Positions 22,345 to 34,179 of a stretch of DNA of 64,000 nt are shown here, piece after piece; positions within the stretch are counted from its first letter, which is position 1, and every line of letters starts with the position of its first letter. This DNA is from Euborellia annulipes (lineage: Eukaryota; Arthropoda; Insecta; Dermaptera; Anisolabididae): the NCBI GenBank assembly GCA_023213315.1, contig JAKCPI010011604.1, forward strand, positions 47,015-111,014, read 5' to 3'. The notes under the pieces were generated by a model, which made no database searches, was not told where the DNA came from, and worked only from the letters and a program-made list of their open reading frames with translations. Position numbers and translations under genes: made by a program.

Positions 22345-22620
22345 TAAAAAAAATCTGGTGTGAATGGGGCACAGCACACAACTTTTTCACACCATCGGTA
22401 AATGAAAGTTGTGTTCTGTGCTTGTCCCACCAGATTTTTTGTGTCGAGATATATTTAGTTTCCGATAGCACCTTAGTTTCAAACTTGCATTTTAAATGTT
22501 GACTGCTTGCAAATAAACTATGGTTATTTTTCAAAATTTTAATCTCATATTCTCGGGGGAGGGGGTAATTACTCTTGCCCCCCTTTTGAAACGAAATTAA
22601 CATGCGAATCCCCAAATGGG
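22345..22620 (-). mobile_element. Family A fragment, centre plus alternative module
   Basis: Central hairpin at 22345-22443, followed by the complement of the module seen at 15617. It includes a G-rich interruption near 22555. Confidence 0.7.
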
Positions 22621-22641
22621 GATTTCACATTGGCTCTATGG

Positions 22642-23286
22642 CAGTGTTTTCTAAACTGTGAGCCGCACCTCCCTAGGGGGAGGGTGCGTACTAGTCTCAG
22701 GGAGGTGCGAATCCATTAGCCTACCCACGAGTTCGCTGGGGGGGCTTCTGTTTTTGGGGGGCCCCAACATCTTTTAAAACCCCCCTTTTTTTAGAAACTT
22801 TTTTTAGGAAAATTTTTAAATAATATAATTATTATTAATTAAAAATTTTTTTATTTTCTTTAAATAAATATTAATATATATTTCATAATTTTTAAATTTT
22901 TTTTAAGTTTTTTATTTTTATTTTTTTTTTTATATATTTTATTAAATAAAAATTAATTAATTAAATAATTCAAAAAAAAAATAATCTTTTTGGAGAACAA
23001 TATAAGGGTTTTTGGGTTGTCGCGGGGGCTCGGGGGGGGGGGCCCCCCCGGGCCCCCCCCCTCCCCCCACCAGACCAATTTTCTATTAGATTGCTAGTTT
23101 TAAAAATAAAAATAAAAAAAGAATAAATAAAAATAATATTTTCTTATAAAATTTATACTAGTTATTTTTTAGCATTAAAAATTTTCGTTTTTGTATTATT
23201 TTATAAAATGGGAGGGGGAGAGGGGGAAGGGAGGCGTCATACGATTAAATATTTTTAAAGGAGGCGTAAAAGTTTGGAAACCACTG
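22642..23286. mobile_element. hAT non-autonomous element
   Basis: Termini CAGTGTTTTCTAAACTGTG and AGTTTGGAAACCACTG; perfect 8-bp duplication CTCTATGG (22634-22641, 23287-23294). The AT-rich core is bounded by G/C-runs. No transposase. Confidence 0.85.
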
Positions 23287-23363
23287 CTCTATGGAAGAGA
23301 GAGCCGGAAAGTGAATTTGAAAAACATAAAATACATCAGTAAAGTGTACTTGAAACAATTTTC

Positions 23364-23535
23364 AGGACAAAATGAGAATATATATTTTAAAGAGGATCTA
23401 AAATATAATTGATTTATGAATTTAAATCAAAAATTGTTACAGATAATTTGGAGAAAATCGAAAAAAAAAAAAAAACTGAAAAAGTGCATTAATAGAGTAC
23501 TAGTAGTACTCTTTGGCCGATTTTGTTGAATAAAT
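23364..23535 (-). mobile_element. Family A right-arm fragment
   Basis: AATGAGAATATATATTTTAA through a long A-run to TTTGGCCGATTTTGTTG. Confidence 0.65.
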
Positions 23536-23637
23536 TCCCACCCTTGAAAAATAAAACAATTCCATTTAGTTTGGATCAAGTGAAAAAAAAACAACAACAA
23601 ATGATTTCAATAAAATAAATAAATTTTGAGTTATTCG

Positions 23638-23764
23638 CATGGGCGTAACTAGAGAATTTGGCTGGGGGGGGGGGCCATGGGAAGCCCCATATTTTGACGA
23701 TTTTTCTTGGGGCAGGGAGCTTTCTGGGGGGGGGGGGGGCGACATCCCCCTAGTAACGCCCATG
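23638..23764. mobile_element. hAT MITE, 127 bp
   Basis: Termini CATGGGCGTAACTAG and CTAGTAACGCCCATG are perfect inverted repeats; 8-bp duplication GTTATTCG on both sides (23630-23637, 23765-23772). Two G-runs inside. Frames on both strands across it are artefacts of the repeat. Confidence 0.85.
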
Positions 23765-23772
23765 GTTATTCG

Positions 23773-24147
23773 TCTGACAAGACAAAAGTCGACAGAGTGG
23801 CCTAAAAGGGTTAAGGACCGTCATTAAATTATTTATTAAAAATGTTCTCACATTTCTAAGAAGATGATGATGTTAATAATTGTAATATTTGACAAATAAA
23901 GACTTGCGTCTCTTTTTTTTCCTATCATTATTATTATTTTGTCCACCTCTACTGAAATACGATGCGCTAATAAGTGAACTGGATGAGGACAAAAAAAAAA
24001 AAAAAAAACAAATGGTTATTTCTTATATTATCACAATTCTAAGAAAGTTGTAAGTAAAAAAAAAAAAAAAATGCCAAGTTTTACTGTATTAAATTATTCA
24101 TAATTTAGCAGAAAGCCAAGAGTTGAGAGCTTGTACTTTTATTTATT
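23773..24147. other. Unassigned AT-rich DNA
   Basis: Several A-runs (23992, 24058). No recognised element. Confidence 0.4.
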
Positions 24148-24935
24148 CTTACTTTCTCTTGTTTAAATATATAGAGAGAAAGTATTGCGATCATGTGAAA
24201 CATTCGATGTCGAGATTTTGATGGAAATACACGTTTTGAGGTCCCCTGAGTCAAAAAAAGTGGGTCCCGCTAAATAGTTTGTCTGTTATCAAAGCAATAA
24301 AAGAGCTAGGAAGCTGAAATTTTATATTTAAGGTGTAACCGTCTCGAATAACCGTTAGAAGACGATTCACTACCTAGTTACTCTAGGCGGCAAGAGATGG
24401 CGTTATGTTTTTCCCATAGGGATACAAGGGATGTATTCCATTTCATTTGAAAGATTCCAGCTAATTAATTAGGGGTAGTAAATTAATTATTTTTTAACCG
24501 CAATGATTTACTAATTTAATTATCTATAAGATATAGAGCGAATTTTTTAAAAAATATCCTTTATTTAATGCGATTAATCTAAAAATAAATTAAATGTATT
24601 TTTTCGTAAATCAAAAGAAGGGCTTCTATAAGTTGTAGATATTTTAAATAGCTTTAATTAAAGAAAAATTGACGTCGATAACTTCAAAATTGTGGCCGCT
24701 GGAAACTCCAAAAATTAACACTCCAAGACCTCTCTAGCACGTGACACAAAGCTTTTAAATAAAATCGGCCAAAAAGTACTAGTATAGTACACATACCCAC
24801 AGTCTTTTCGGCAACTTAGGCCATATAAAACTTTGACACAAAAAATCTGATGTTATAAGCACAGAACACCACTTTCAAATTCCGATGATAAGAGATAATT
24901 GTGTGCTGTGCAGCCAGTCACACCAAAATTTTGTT
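24148..24935 (+). mobile_element. Family A copy with two insertions
   Basis: Left terminus at 24148. The arm is interrupted at 24334-24722 by sequence found nowhere else in the window, resumes with CTCTCTAGCACGTGACAC, is interrupted by a SINE tail (24790-24835), then reaches the central hairpin (24838-24935). Confidence 0.7.
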
Positions 24936-25197
24936 TATGAAATAGGTTATCTTGAAAACAAAAATTTGACAAATTATATAGGCTAATCAGTTTTTATAAT
25001 TATCACTAGTGGAAGTTTGATAAGCATTGAACCGGAAGAACCGATTAGGCGCTATTTGCAAAAGGAGAATGGAAAAAAATTATGAAATATGAAAAATTTT
25101 TGAATTCCCTGAAGAGGGAGAAGGTCCAAATTCTGGCTAATATTTATATTTTCCACCATATCTCAAAGTTCTAGTCACAAACCCGGGCTAATCTCAT

Positions 25198-25362
25198 GTA
25201 TTTGGTTGTAGTTTATAAATATTATTATATCTAATTTATAACAGCATCAAAATATATAAATATAGGCTTATAAGTGATTTGATAATGCCGGCTGTTAGAC
25301 AAGCCTGCCATCTTTTGCAAGAGTGCTCAACTATTAGGCCGTTAATTTTTAAACAAATACAA
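25198..25362 (-). mobile_element. Diverged family B fragment
   Basis: Retains ATATAAATATAGGC, CGGCTGTTAGACAAGCCTGC and TTTTGCAAGAGTGCTCAAC with many substitutions, so older than the other B copies. Confidence 0.55.
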
Positions 25363-25398
25363 AGTTTATTTTTGACTTGGTCACCATTTTATTTAATT

Positions 25399-25946
25399 AC
25401 ACTAGTCGAGAAAAATGAACTTTTTTCTTTCACAAGAATAAAGATATGAAATTCTAGAAGTATTTTTCATGCTGAATTCAAATATCATTTCAGTTTTACC
25501 CATCAGGCACAGTTTTAGAGATATAGAGAAAAATACATTTTAATAGAAAATAAATTCTAAAACGGCTTTTATTTAAAATGTTCAAATTATTTTTAACGGG
25601 ACACCCCGTCAAATTATGCAGATAGTTAGAATACATATAAATTTTTAGTTTCATCCCAATCGGAGGTCATTTAGACGTGCCGCAAACGGCTTAAAGTTTA
25701 GAAAAATCGAAATTTTTAAGATTTTTTTTGCTGGTCACCCCTAATACAATTTTAGATATCCCTGAATGCAAAAAACATATATGTACGATATTCTATAGTT
25801 CTTTGGCTTTCTAAAAATCATTTATTCGTAAAGATCTGATAATTATTAACGAAATTATGAACAAAAACGTCAGCAAAGAAAAAAACACAAGTACACTCAC
25901 TGGTCGAAAAAATGGACATCTTGTTCTTTTACAAGTATAAAGATAG
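25399..25946 (+). repeat. Family G single arm with terminal direct repeats
   Basis: Starts CACTAGTCGAGAAAAATG and ends near CACTGGTCGAAAAAATGG, in the same orientation. Both are followed by a CAAGNATAAAGATA-type sequence, so the unit is bounded by direct rather than inverted repeats. The interior (ATCCCAATCGGAGGTCATTT) matches each arm of the 39342 palindrome and the 63570 copy. Confidence 0.6.
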
Positions 25947-25965
25947 ATATGAGAATCTAGAAATA

Positions 25966-26107
25966 TTTTTACTTTCTCGTACCCTATATATGAAATATAT
26001 AGAGAGAGAAAGTATTGGTTTCATGTCAAAAAATTCGATGTCGAGATTTTGATGGATCTTCACGTTTTGAGGTCCCCTGAATCCAAAAAGTGGTTTTCGC
26101 GACATGC

Positions 26108-26141
<34 letters not shown>

Positions 26142-27120
26142 GTGTGTGTGTGTGTGTGTGTGTTCAATTTTAAGCATGAAGGAATTGAGCTAGAAGGCTG
26201 AAATTTTATATTTAAGTTAAACACCCCCGGGACCGACAAAATAAGCTTTTAATCAAAATCGGCCAAAAAGTACTAGTACTTTACTGATGTACTTTTTTCA
26301 GTTTTTTTCGATTTTCTCAAAATTCGCTCTAACGATTTTGATTAAAATTCAAAAATCAATTATTTTTTAGATGCTCTTTCAAATGTATATTCTCGTTTTA
26401 CCCTCAAAATTGTTTGAAGCACACTTTACTCTTGTGCTTCATAGGAAAGATAGGAGAAATAAATGGTTGCCATGGTAACCGAATTTAAATCTTTTTCTTT
26501 TTATTAGATTAAAAATCAATTATTATTTAAACGCCCATTTTTTTTTCGGAGAAAACATATCTCTCTCTCTCACAAAACTATCTTCTCTCTTTCAACGCGT
26601 TTTAATTTTTTCTACCTTATCTTCGCATTTGACCAATGTTAATTTCCTATAGGGATTTGTATGTTAATTTCGATTCAAAAGGGGGTCCCCTTTGGAACTT
26701 TTTTACGCATTTAAAATTTTTTTTTCCAATTCTTATGAAATTTTGTATTTATTTACGAATCTATATTGTGTATAAAATGTCCAAATATGAGATTAAAATT
26801 TTGAAAAATAACCATTTCAAGCAATCAACATTTAAAATGCAAGTTTGAAACTAAGGTGCTATGGAAAACTAAATATATCTCGACACAAAAAATCTGGTGT
26901 GACCAGCACAGTGCACAACTTTCTCTTACCGAAGGGTAAGAGAAAGTTGTGTGCTGTGCGCCAGTCACACCAGATTTTTTTAAATAATATTTAACAAAGT
27001 TAGTGCCCATGACCCGATGCTCAGAGAGGATACATTAGCTTCTCGACATCGAATTTTTGACATGATCTCAATACTTTCTCTATATATATATTTCATATAT
27101 AGGGTAAGAGAAAGTAAAAA
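25966..27120 (+). mobile_element. Family A element, nearly complete
   Basis: Left terminus at 25966, microsatellite (GTCT)n(GT)n at 26104-26163, alternative module at 26637-26870, central hairpin at 26887-26980. A 60-base junction follows (26986-27046), then only the last 75 bp of the right arm, ending GGTAAGAGAAAGTAAAAA. The junction recurs at the apex of the G palindrome. Confidence 0.8.
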
Positions 27121-27535
27121 ACGGATAAAAAATACTTTAAATGCCTCAGTAGTTTGGTACTAAAGAATCAATGTGCCCTCCTGAAGCCCCTTAACAATTG
27201 ATGATCTCAATTTAGAAATTTTAGTGCGTTAAAAAAAAAAAAAAAATCGTTAGCCGATATAAAAGTACACATCTTTATCGGCGGTAATATTAAAAAAAAA
27301 ACGTAATTTTGAAATTACAGGAAATGAGCGTTATTTTTTTTTCTGTCTTTTCTCAATTATTACAATCATTAAATCGAATGATGGCTCTTTACACACTTGT
27401 TCTTCGTTATATTTATTACAAAAAAAAAAACAAATATTTTTTTGATCCTATTTCAAACAAGAAACATTGGAGGTGGTAACGTGACAGAATTTCGGATTGG
27501 TGACCTCAAGAAATAAAATTGATCTTTTCTTTATG
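27121..27535. other. Unassigned AT-rich DNA
   Basis: A-runs at 27232 and 27421. No recognised element. Confidence 0.4.
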
Positions 27536-28039
27536 TACGAGAAAGTAAAAACAAAATCTGGTGTGACTGATCGCACAGCACACAACTTTCTCTTACCTTC
27601 GATAATCGAAAGTTGTGTTCTGTGCTTTTCACACCAGATTTTTCGTGTCAGCATATATTTAGTTTCCGCCGATATATTAGAATTCAAGATGTAAAATTTA
27701 TAAGATGGAAAATATTTATATTTTGTTACCATGGCAACCATTTCTCTTATCTTTTCTATGGAGTACAAGAGTAAAGTATGCTTCAGAAGATTTCAATCGC
27801 AAAATGAGAATATACATTTTAAAGAGCATCTAAAAAATAATTGATTTTAAAATTTTAATCAAAATCGTTGGAGCAAATTTTAAGAAAATCGGAAAAAAAA
27901 ACTGAAAAAGTGCATCAGTAAAGTACTAGTACTTTTTGGTCGATTTTGTTCAAAAGCTTATTTTCACGCCCTAGAGGGGTGCCTAACTTAAATATACAAT
28001 TTCAACCTCCTACCTCAATTTCTTCATGCTTAAAATTGA

Positions 28040-28071
<32 letters not shown>

Positions 28072-28217
28072 AGACCATGTCGCGAAAAACTTTTTTTTAT
28101 TCATAGGTCCTCAAAACGTGAAGATCCATCAAAATCTCGACATCGAATTTTTGACATGAATCCAATACTTTCTCTTTCTATATATTAACATATATATAGA
28201 GGTAAGAGAAAGTAAAA
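27536..28217 (-). mobile_element. Family A copy, centre and full right arm
   Basis: ACGAGAAAGTAAAAAC at the left adjoins the central hairpin (27553-27643) with no left arm. The right arm is complete, with a (CA)15 tract at 28040-28069. Confidence 0.8.
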
Positions 28218-28548
28218 AAAAATAAATCATCGGCACAAGGGAATTAGAAATTTCTTTGTACACTTCTGGACATATGAAATGCCATCAATTAATGGCTTCT
28301 TTGAGAAATAGTGAGGGTGAGATATGACAGAATATGGGCGGGCGGTCTGACTCAACAACAAGTGATTTGTCAATATAATCAAAAGACAATAGATAAAGAA
28401 GAGGAAAAACAAATAGAAAAAAGATTAAAGAGAAAAAAAAAAATTAGATTCTTAATCGAAAAGGACTTATTTGAAATGGAAAGACATTTTCCTTAATTGT
28501 TTTGCAGTATATTTATAGAATAGAAGGATTCTATTGAAGATGAAATTG
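28218..28548. other. Unassigned AT-rich DNA
   Basis: No recognised element. Confidence 0.4.
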
Positions 28549-29534
28549 TTAAGGGGCTACGGGAGCGAAGGTGTTACGCATGTTTTTCCCGCTAAGATGG
28601 CGTTGTGTGTCATTAAAAGTATGCCCAAAAAATCAAGTAATTCAAAAATTTGCTAAGAGATAGCAGGATGGTAGCTAATAACTAGAGACCGGACAAAAAA
28701 GCATAAAAAAATGGGAAAAAGTGCTTAAAAAGCATAAAAAACTTGAATAAAAAGGTGTTAAATAAGCATAAAAATTGAAAAAAAAAGCATCTAATATGCA
28801 ATTTTTACTCATACCAATGGCGTATACAAATTTTTTTAAAGAAACAAAATTTATTCCGCCCCGCCCTGCGAAAAATTTTGTTTTTGTGGAACCAAATTTT
28901 GCGGAAAAAATTTTTTTTACAGGGCTATATTTTTTCGCACTGCGGGGTTTTTGGAATTTTTTTTTTTTTTTGGGGGGCCCCCTCCTTATATGCGTCCCTG
29001 GTGTATGCGTGTGAATGGGAAAAAAGTGTATTTTTTAATAAAAAAAAAAAAAATTATAAATATTCGTAAAATAAGTTCAAATAAGCACGAAAGGGAAAAA
29101 AGCATGAAAACTCAAAAAAAGCAAAAAAAGCATAAAAAATGCAATCTCAATGCACTTAGTTTTTCCTAATTCGTGTAGAAATTAAATATCTAATGGCTGC
29201 TTATAAAATTGAGCAATAAGCATTTTGCTTAAAATCCGGTCTCTACTAATAACATTTAATGCATTTGGTTGATTTTCATTGATCTTTTAACAATAAATAC
29301 TTTATAAATGTTATTATATATTATGTATCTTTTATAAAAGCATAAAAATATATAAATATAGGCCAGATATTCGCTATTACGGGATCAGCTGTCAGACTAG
29401 CCTGCCATCTATTGCAAGAATGCTGAACTAATTTGACAGTTGGTTTTTAAATAAATCATCTAAGATTATTTTAAAAATTTCTTAATTAATATCTGATTAA
29501 TAATAACAATAAATTCATTTTTAAATTTAAAAAA
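28549..29534 (-). mobile_element. Family B element split by hAT
   Basis: TTAAGGGGCTACGGGAGCGA at 28549. The element continues to 28682, resumes at 29246 after the hAT, and is cut at 29534 by an A copy. Confidence 0.75.
28683..29245. mobile_element. hAT element nested in family B
   Basis: Termini TAGAGACCGGA and TCCGGTCTCTA; perfect 8-bp duplication CTAATAAC (28675-28682, 29246-29253). Both ends are rich in AAAGCATAAAAA. A possible inner element (28806-29010, ATGGCGTATACAA to TATGCGTCCCTG) carries G/C tracts. Confidence 0.85.
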
Positions 29535-29825
29535 TCTGTGTGTGAAGTTGTGTTCTGTGCTTGTCACACCAGATTGGAATTCAAGGTGTAAAATTTATAA
29601 GTATAGGAAAATATTTATATTTTGTTACCATGGCAACCATTTCTCTTACCATCCCTATGAAGTATAGGAGTAAAGTGTGCTTCAGAAGATTTCAAGAGCC
29701 AAATGAGAATATACATTTTAAACAGCATCTAAAAAACAATTGATTTATGAATTTTAAACAAAATTGTAGTGCGAATTTTGAGAAAATCGAAAAAAAACTG
29801 AAAAAACTACATCAGTAACGTGCTA
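29535..29825 (-). mobile_element. Family A right-arm fragment
   Basis: Half hairpin, GTTACCATGGCAACCATTTC, then the arm until ACATCAGTAACGTGCTAGTA, where LINE coding sequence starts. Confidence 0.7.
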
Positions 29826-30405
29826 GTAGCAGGTTACATAAATAGCTTGTTAGTCAAAGGCAATGAAAGGCACATAGACCTCACCATAAGATGGACCAAG
29901 GGGCATAGTACATCTCAAGGCAACAGAATAGCAGACTTCTTGGCAAAACGGGCAGCACAGACTTGCAAGTACCAACTCCATGGAATGACATATTATCAAT
30001 AATAAAGGCGCACTTAAAAAATAGCTGGAACCAGTCTTGGAAGCAGACCTCAACAATAACCGGCTCCGCTTTAGCAAAAATCAAGCCAAATATTGAAATA
30101 CCTTGGTTCACTCCATTCAGAGATCAACCCAGAGCACTAATTACCACAATAAACCGGATTAGAATAAACCATACACGGACCTCAGCGCACTTAGCAAGAT
30201 TTAATATAATCCCGTCGCCCTTATGCCACTGCGCTACTACACCAGCTACCCCCCATAATAAGTGAATGCCCATCATACGAGCACCAACGCCAAGTATACT
30301 CAATAAAAATTAACCCAAACTTCCGTGACCCCACAACATTCAAACAGTTTCTGAAAGCACCTCAACTAGAAGACTTACAAGACCTATACCAATTTTTTCA
30401 ATATT
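29826..30405 (+). pseudogene. LINE pol C-terminal fragment (RNase H, Cys/His tail), frameshifted
   Basis: The first frame encodes the end of an RNase H domain: TKGHSTSQGNRIADFLAKRA, with the conserved GH and the AD aspartate typical of RNase H carried by I/Jockey-like non-LTR elements. Within a few codons the frame shifts. The second frame (to about 30254) gives INRIRINHTRTSAHLARF and a CHC segment; the third, from 30255, gives IISECPSYEHQRQ. Order and motifs match the C-terminal RNase H and Cys/His region of LINE ORF2. At least two frameshifts and no 5' part: a dead fragment. Confidence 0.7.
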
Positions 30406-30722
30406 TGAACAAGAAATTAAAACGTTGGAGGTATTTTCAGGCCAATTTTTATTACCACTATATAGTCGACTTATGACTAAACCAGTGAGGGTTGATTGCT
30501 TAAAACCACATTGTAAGTAGCGAACTATTGTTGTAAGGATGTATGTGAAAAAAAAAAAAAAACTGTTCATTGTCCATTGTTAACTAAGCTGTATGTTTGC
30601 CTTTTTTGAATGTTTAGAGTCCTGATGAAGGGAGGCGTTTAGTCTCCCGAAACGTCGACTATATAGTGGTAATAAAAATTGGCCTGAAAATACCTCCAAC
30701 GTTTTAATTTCTTGTTCATCGG
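30406..30722. mobile_element. Penelope-type palindromic terminal segment
   Basis: Left arm CAAGAAATTAAAACGTTGGA to TATATAGTCGAC; right arm is its complement, ending at 30716. The right arm contains a complete hammerhead core (30618-30660). A related arm is at 43800-43945. Confidence 0.55.
30618..30660 (+). ncRNA. Hammerhead ribozyme motif, consensus core
   Basis: Helix I AGTC/GACT (30618-30621, 30657-30660), core CTGATGA (30622-30628), one unpaired A, helix II GGGAG/CTCCC around a 9-base loop, GAAA (30649-30652), CGTC with cleavage after 30656. Between GAAA and the cleavage site stem III is only the palindrome ACGT, so action as a dimer is expected from the known small Penelope-associated hammerheads. 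Confidence 0.7.
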
Positions 30723-30990
30723 TCTGCGCCAGGCTTTCCCAATCATCAATTGTTTTCAATATTTCTTTATTATAAATAGTTTGAATATTGAAAAAATTAA
30801 TCATTTAATACTTCGAAACTCTCTGAGCCATTGCCTTCATGGTAGAAATTTAAAAAAACCGACTTGGCCAAATGACACATGTTCATAATGAATATGTACA
30901 TGAAAAAATTGTAAGTAAATATATGTAAATTTATTATTTATTTTCATATGTATACGTTTGAAAAATCATATAAAAAAGAAAATCTGTCAT
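30723..30990. other. Unassigned DNA beside Penelope segment
   Basis: A short minus-strand frame (IYNKEILKTIDDWESLAQ) enters the palindrome arm. It looks protein-like but is not recognised. Confidence 0.3.
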
Positions 30991-30995
30991 GTAGC

Positions 30996-31031
30996 CTGAA
31001 GATGGCAAAATAAAACTTTCGCCGAAACGTC
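30996..31031 (+). ncRNA. Hammerhead-like motif
   Basis: CTGAAGA, one T, helix II GGC/GCC with a long loop, GAAACGTC. Helix I pairing is poor, so probably decayed. Confidence 0.4.
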
Positions 31032-31145
31032 TCAATTGGAATTGTTGTTTTTCTTTGGTCCAAAACCTCTTTGGCTGCATCCTCGCTACCCAACATTGCA
31101 ATATCTACAGCCACTAACTCAACCACAAATGTATAATTTCCAATA

Positions 31146-31180
31146 CTGACGATGGTCCAATAAACCTAGACCGAAACGTC
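31146..31180 (+). ncRNA. Hammerhead-like motif
   Basis: CTGACGA, one T, helix II GGTC/GACC, GAAACGTC. Follows the 30996 motif by about 150 bp in the same orientation. Helix I is not convincing. Confidence 0.45.
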
Positions 31181-31215
31181 AGTTTGATTAAACCCGGTCT
31201 CTCTAGTTTCTCAAA

Positions 31216-31772
31216 ATAATTATATCGGGATAAGCAGAAATTGAACACCTTATTTTATAAATATTAATAGGCCTAATAATTAAACGGAAGTATTAGACTA
31301 AAAAGCCATTAATAAACATTTGGATTTTAATTTAATGAATGAATGCAACTTTGTGTTGGAAGAGATATAATAAAAATAAATCGGGAAAGTTTTGTAACTG
31401 TTTTATGTTGTTATATTTTTTTGTTGAAGTTTATTATTATTATTTTAGAAACAAAAAAAAAAAAATAATATTAATAAATGAAATAAATGTTTGATCCTCT
31501 TTAAGAGATGTTAATATTTTCACAGGTCAGTGAAAGTCAAATAAATAAATAAATAAATAATCTTAATCTTGATTATATAAAGAAGTAAGCGGGTTAATTT
31601 ATCAAAAAAAAAAAAAAAAAAGATAAATTTATTTTAAGAAAAAAAAAAAATAAGCAAACATGAAATTCAATCAAGTAAAATTTCTAATTTTAATAAAAAA
31701 TAAATGCAAGAGAAGGCGTCACACACGGGGGGTAGAAAAACAAGGGGGAAGGGGGCATTTCAAAACAATAAT
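31216..31772. other. Unassigned AT-rich DNA
   Basis: A-runs at 31447, 31604 and 31640 and (AAAT)n at 31543. No recognised element. Confidence 0.4.
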
Positions 31773-32343
31773 AAATCTGGTCGAAAAGCACACAACTTTC
31801 TCTTACCTTCGGTAATTGAATGTTGTGTACTGTGCTTGTCACACCAGATTTATTTGTTTGGAGATATATTTAGTTTCCGCCGATATATTAGAATTCAAGA
31901 TGTAAAATTTATAAGTATAGCGAAATATTTATATTTTGTTACCATGGCAACCATTTCTCCTATCTTCTCTATGGAGTACAAGAGTAAAGTGGTCTTCAGA
32001 AGATTTCAATAGACAAAATGAGAATATACATTTTAAAGAGAATCTAAAAAATAATTGATTTATGAATTTTACTCAAAATCGTAGTGCGAATTTTGAGAAA
32101 ATGGAAAAAAAACTGAAAAAGTGCATGAGCAAAGTACTAGTACTTGTTGGCCGATTTTGTTTAAAAGCTTCGTGTCACGTCCCATGGGGGTGTTAACTTA
32201 TATATAAAATTTCAGTTCAAATTCCACTTTTTTGGATTCAGGGGACCTCAAAACAAATCAAAATCTTGACATTGAATTTATGATATGAATCCAATACTTT
32301 CTCTCTCTATATATTAACATATATATAGAGGTAAAAGAATGTA
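31773..32343 (-). mobile_element. Family A copy, partial centre and right arm
   Basis: Right half of the central hairpin, then the right arm to the terminus at 32343 (GGTAAAAGAATGTAAAAA). The segment between TTCAGTTCAAATTCC and CACTTTTTTGGATTCAG is shortened, so the microsatellite site is deleted. Confidence 0.75.
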
Positions 32344-32480
32344 AAAAAAAATATAGCACACAAAATTCAAGAATGACATAATTATTTTAACAATAATTGG
32401 AAAATAATGTAATAGATTATAGATTGATATTAAGAAACATATTTAAAAGAAATCCAATTTTAAAGATTGTGTGTTATAAT

Positions 32481-33190
32481 TTTTTACTTTCTCATATATG
32501 TTAATATATAGAGAGAGAAAGTATTAGAGTATTAATGTCAAAAATTCGATGTCGAGATTTTGATGGATATACATGTTTTGGGGTCCCCTGAAACCAAAAA
32601 AGTGGTTTTCGCGACATGGTCCGTCTGTCTGTGTGTGTGTGTGTGGGTGTCTATGTTCAATTTTAAGCATGAAAGAATTGAGCTAGGAGGTTGAAATTTT
32701 ATATTTAAATTAGGCACCCCCATGGGACGTGACACGAAGCTTTTGAACAAAATCGGCCAAAAAGTACTAGTACTTTACTGAAGTGCACGTTTTTCAGTTT
32801 TTTTTTCGATTTTCTCAAAATTCGCTCCAACGATTTTTTTTAAAATTCAAAAATCAATTATTTTTTAGATGCTCTTTAAAATGTATATTCTCATTTTGCC
32901 ATTGAAATCTTCTGAAGACCACTTTACTCTTGTACTTCATAGAAAAGATAGGAGAAATGGTTGCCATGGTAACAAAATATTATCTTCTATTTTGTATTGT
33001 TTTATATTGTATTTTGTACATTTGGAATGTAATGTTTTGGTATGGCTTCTGGCCGAAAGTCAAATAAATGAAAAAAAAACATCTTGAATTCGAATATATC
33101 GGCGGAAACTAAATATACCTCAAAACAAATAAATCTGATGTGACAAGCACAGTACACAACTTTCAATTAGCGAATGTAAGAGAAAGTTTC
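32481..33190 (+). mobile_element. Family A left arm with insertion
   Basis: Terminal hairpin at 32481, GT tract at 32628-32645, full left arm. Then a ~90-bp insert (32982-33073, ending TCAAATAAATGAAAAAAAAA, like a retroposon 3' end), and half of the central hairpin. Confidence 0.75.
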
Positions 33191-34179
33191 ATAACTTTCA
33201 ATTGAAACCATTGGTCCGAAATTCTTGTAATATAAAATTTATGTTTAGTTATTTTTAAATTCAGTTTTTTAGATTATCCATTTTGGTATGATTTATGTTT
33301 TGTAATTAATTAAGTAATTTTCCCGAAATATAAGCATACTCTATCAAATTTATATTTGTTTATTTCAATAAAAACCACTGATCAAAATGGGATTAAAGCC
33401 AGGACGGTTAAACCCGGTTTTAACCACCATGGTTTTAACCCAAACCATCCTGTGAGAATAAATATACGAAATAATCGTTTTAATAGTTTTTTTTTTTTCA
33501 TTGTGTTTTGCTCAAAATCCCGTTTTTTATATCTATAACTTTGGAAATCCTTTTTAGTTTTTGAGATATCAGAATGGTTTTGGTCTTAAAATTATCCTCT
33601 ACAATCAAATATCACTAATTTCCGACAAGAGGTCCCTTTTCACTTTCCGCATCACTGTCTGTTTCAAGAAACACCAAATAGTTTGAAGATAGCGTATTCC
33701 GGCTAATCGGTTTCATCGATCGAAACCCGACTATTTGAAATCAAACGCATTTAAAAAAGAATTATAAATATTTTTCCTCTTATAGGCCTAGCTATCTATA
33801 TTTATACTCTCTTATTTGAAAACTCAACCTAATAACCGTTTAGGCCGCCCATCTCTAAAACCCAAACAAAATATCAATCCTTATTTGTGTTCACTCAAAC
33901 TTCAAACAAAAATTGTGAATTCTATTGAGTGGAAAAATATAATATTAAGGTGAATTTTTCTTTACAAAAGAAATGCCTAGCTAGTTAGTTATTCAGTTGT
34001 CAAAAAAAAAAAAAAATTCGAATGAAATGAATGAATAATAAAAAAAAATGACAATTTTTTGTGAAAGGAAAATTTAAAAAATATGTAATATTTAAGTGAA
34101 AAGAGATTAAAAAAAAAAGAATATACAACAGTAATTATTAAAAAAACAAAGAGAATTTTATTAAATATCACAAATTATT
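33191..34179. other. Mostly unassigned DNA
   Basis: A small palindromic patch (AACCCGGTTTTAACC with CCATGGTTTTAACC) is at 33409-33440. Positions 33620-33670 share TCCGACAAGAGGTCCCTTTT with the complement of 41930-41965. A worn hammerhead-like string (TTGAAGATAGCG ... ATCGAAACC) lies at 33691-33728. Confidence 0.35.

Noticed and set aside
25399..25946. Direct terminal repeats as LTRs
   Set aside because: No TG...CA ends, primer-binding site or polypurine tract, and no 4-6 bp duplication, unlike the element at 49250.
30580..30804. Minus-strand 74-residue protein-like frame
   Set aside because: Most of it lies in the palindrome arm and the hammerhead region, so it is repeat sequence. Only a short outer part is unexplained.
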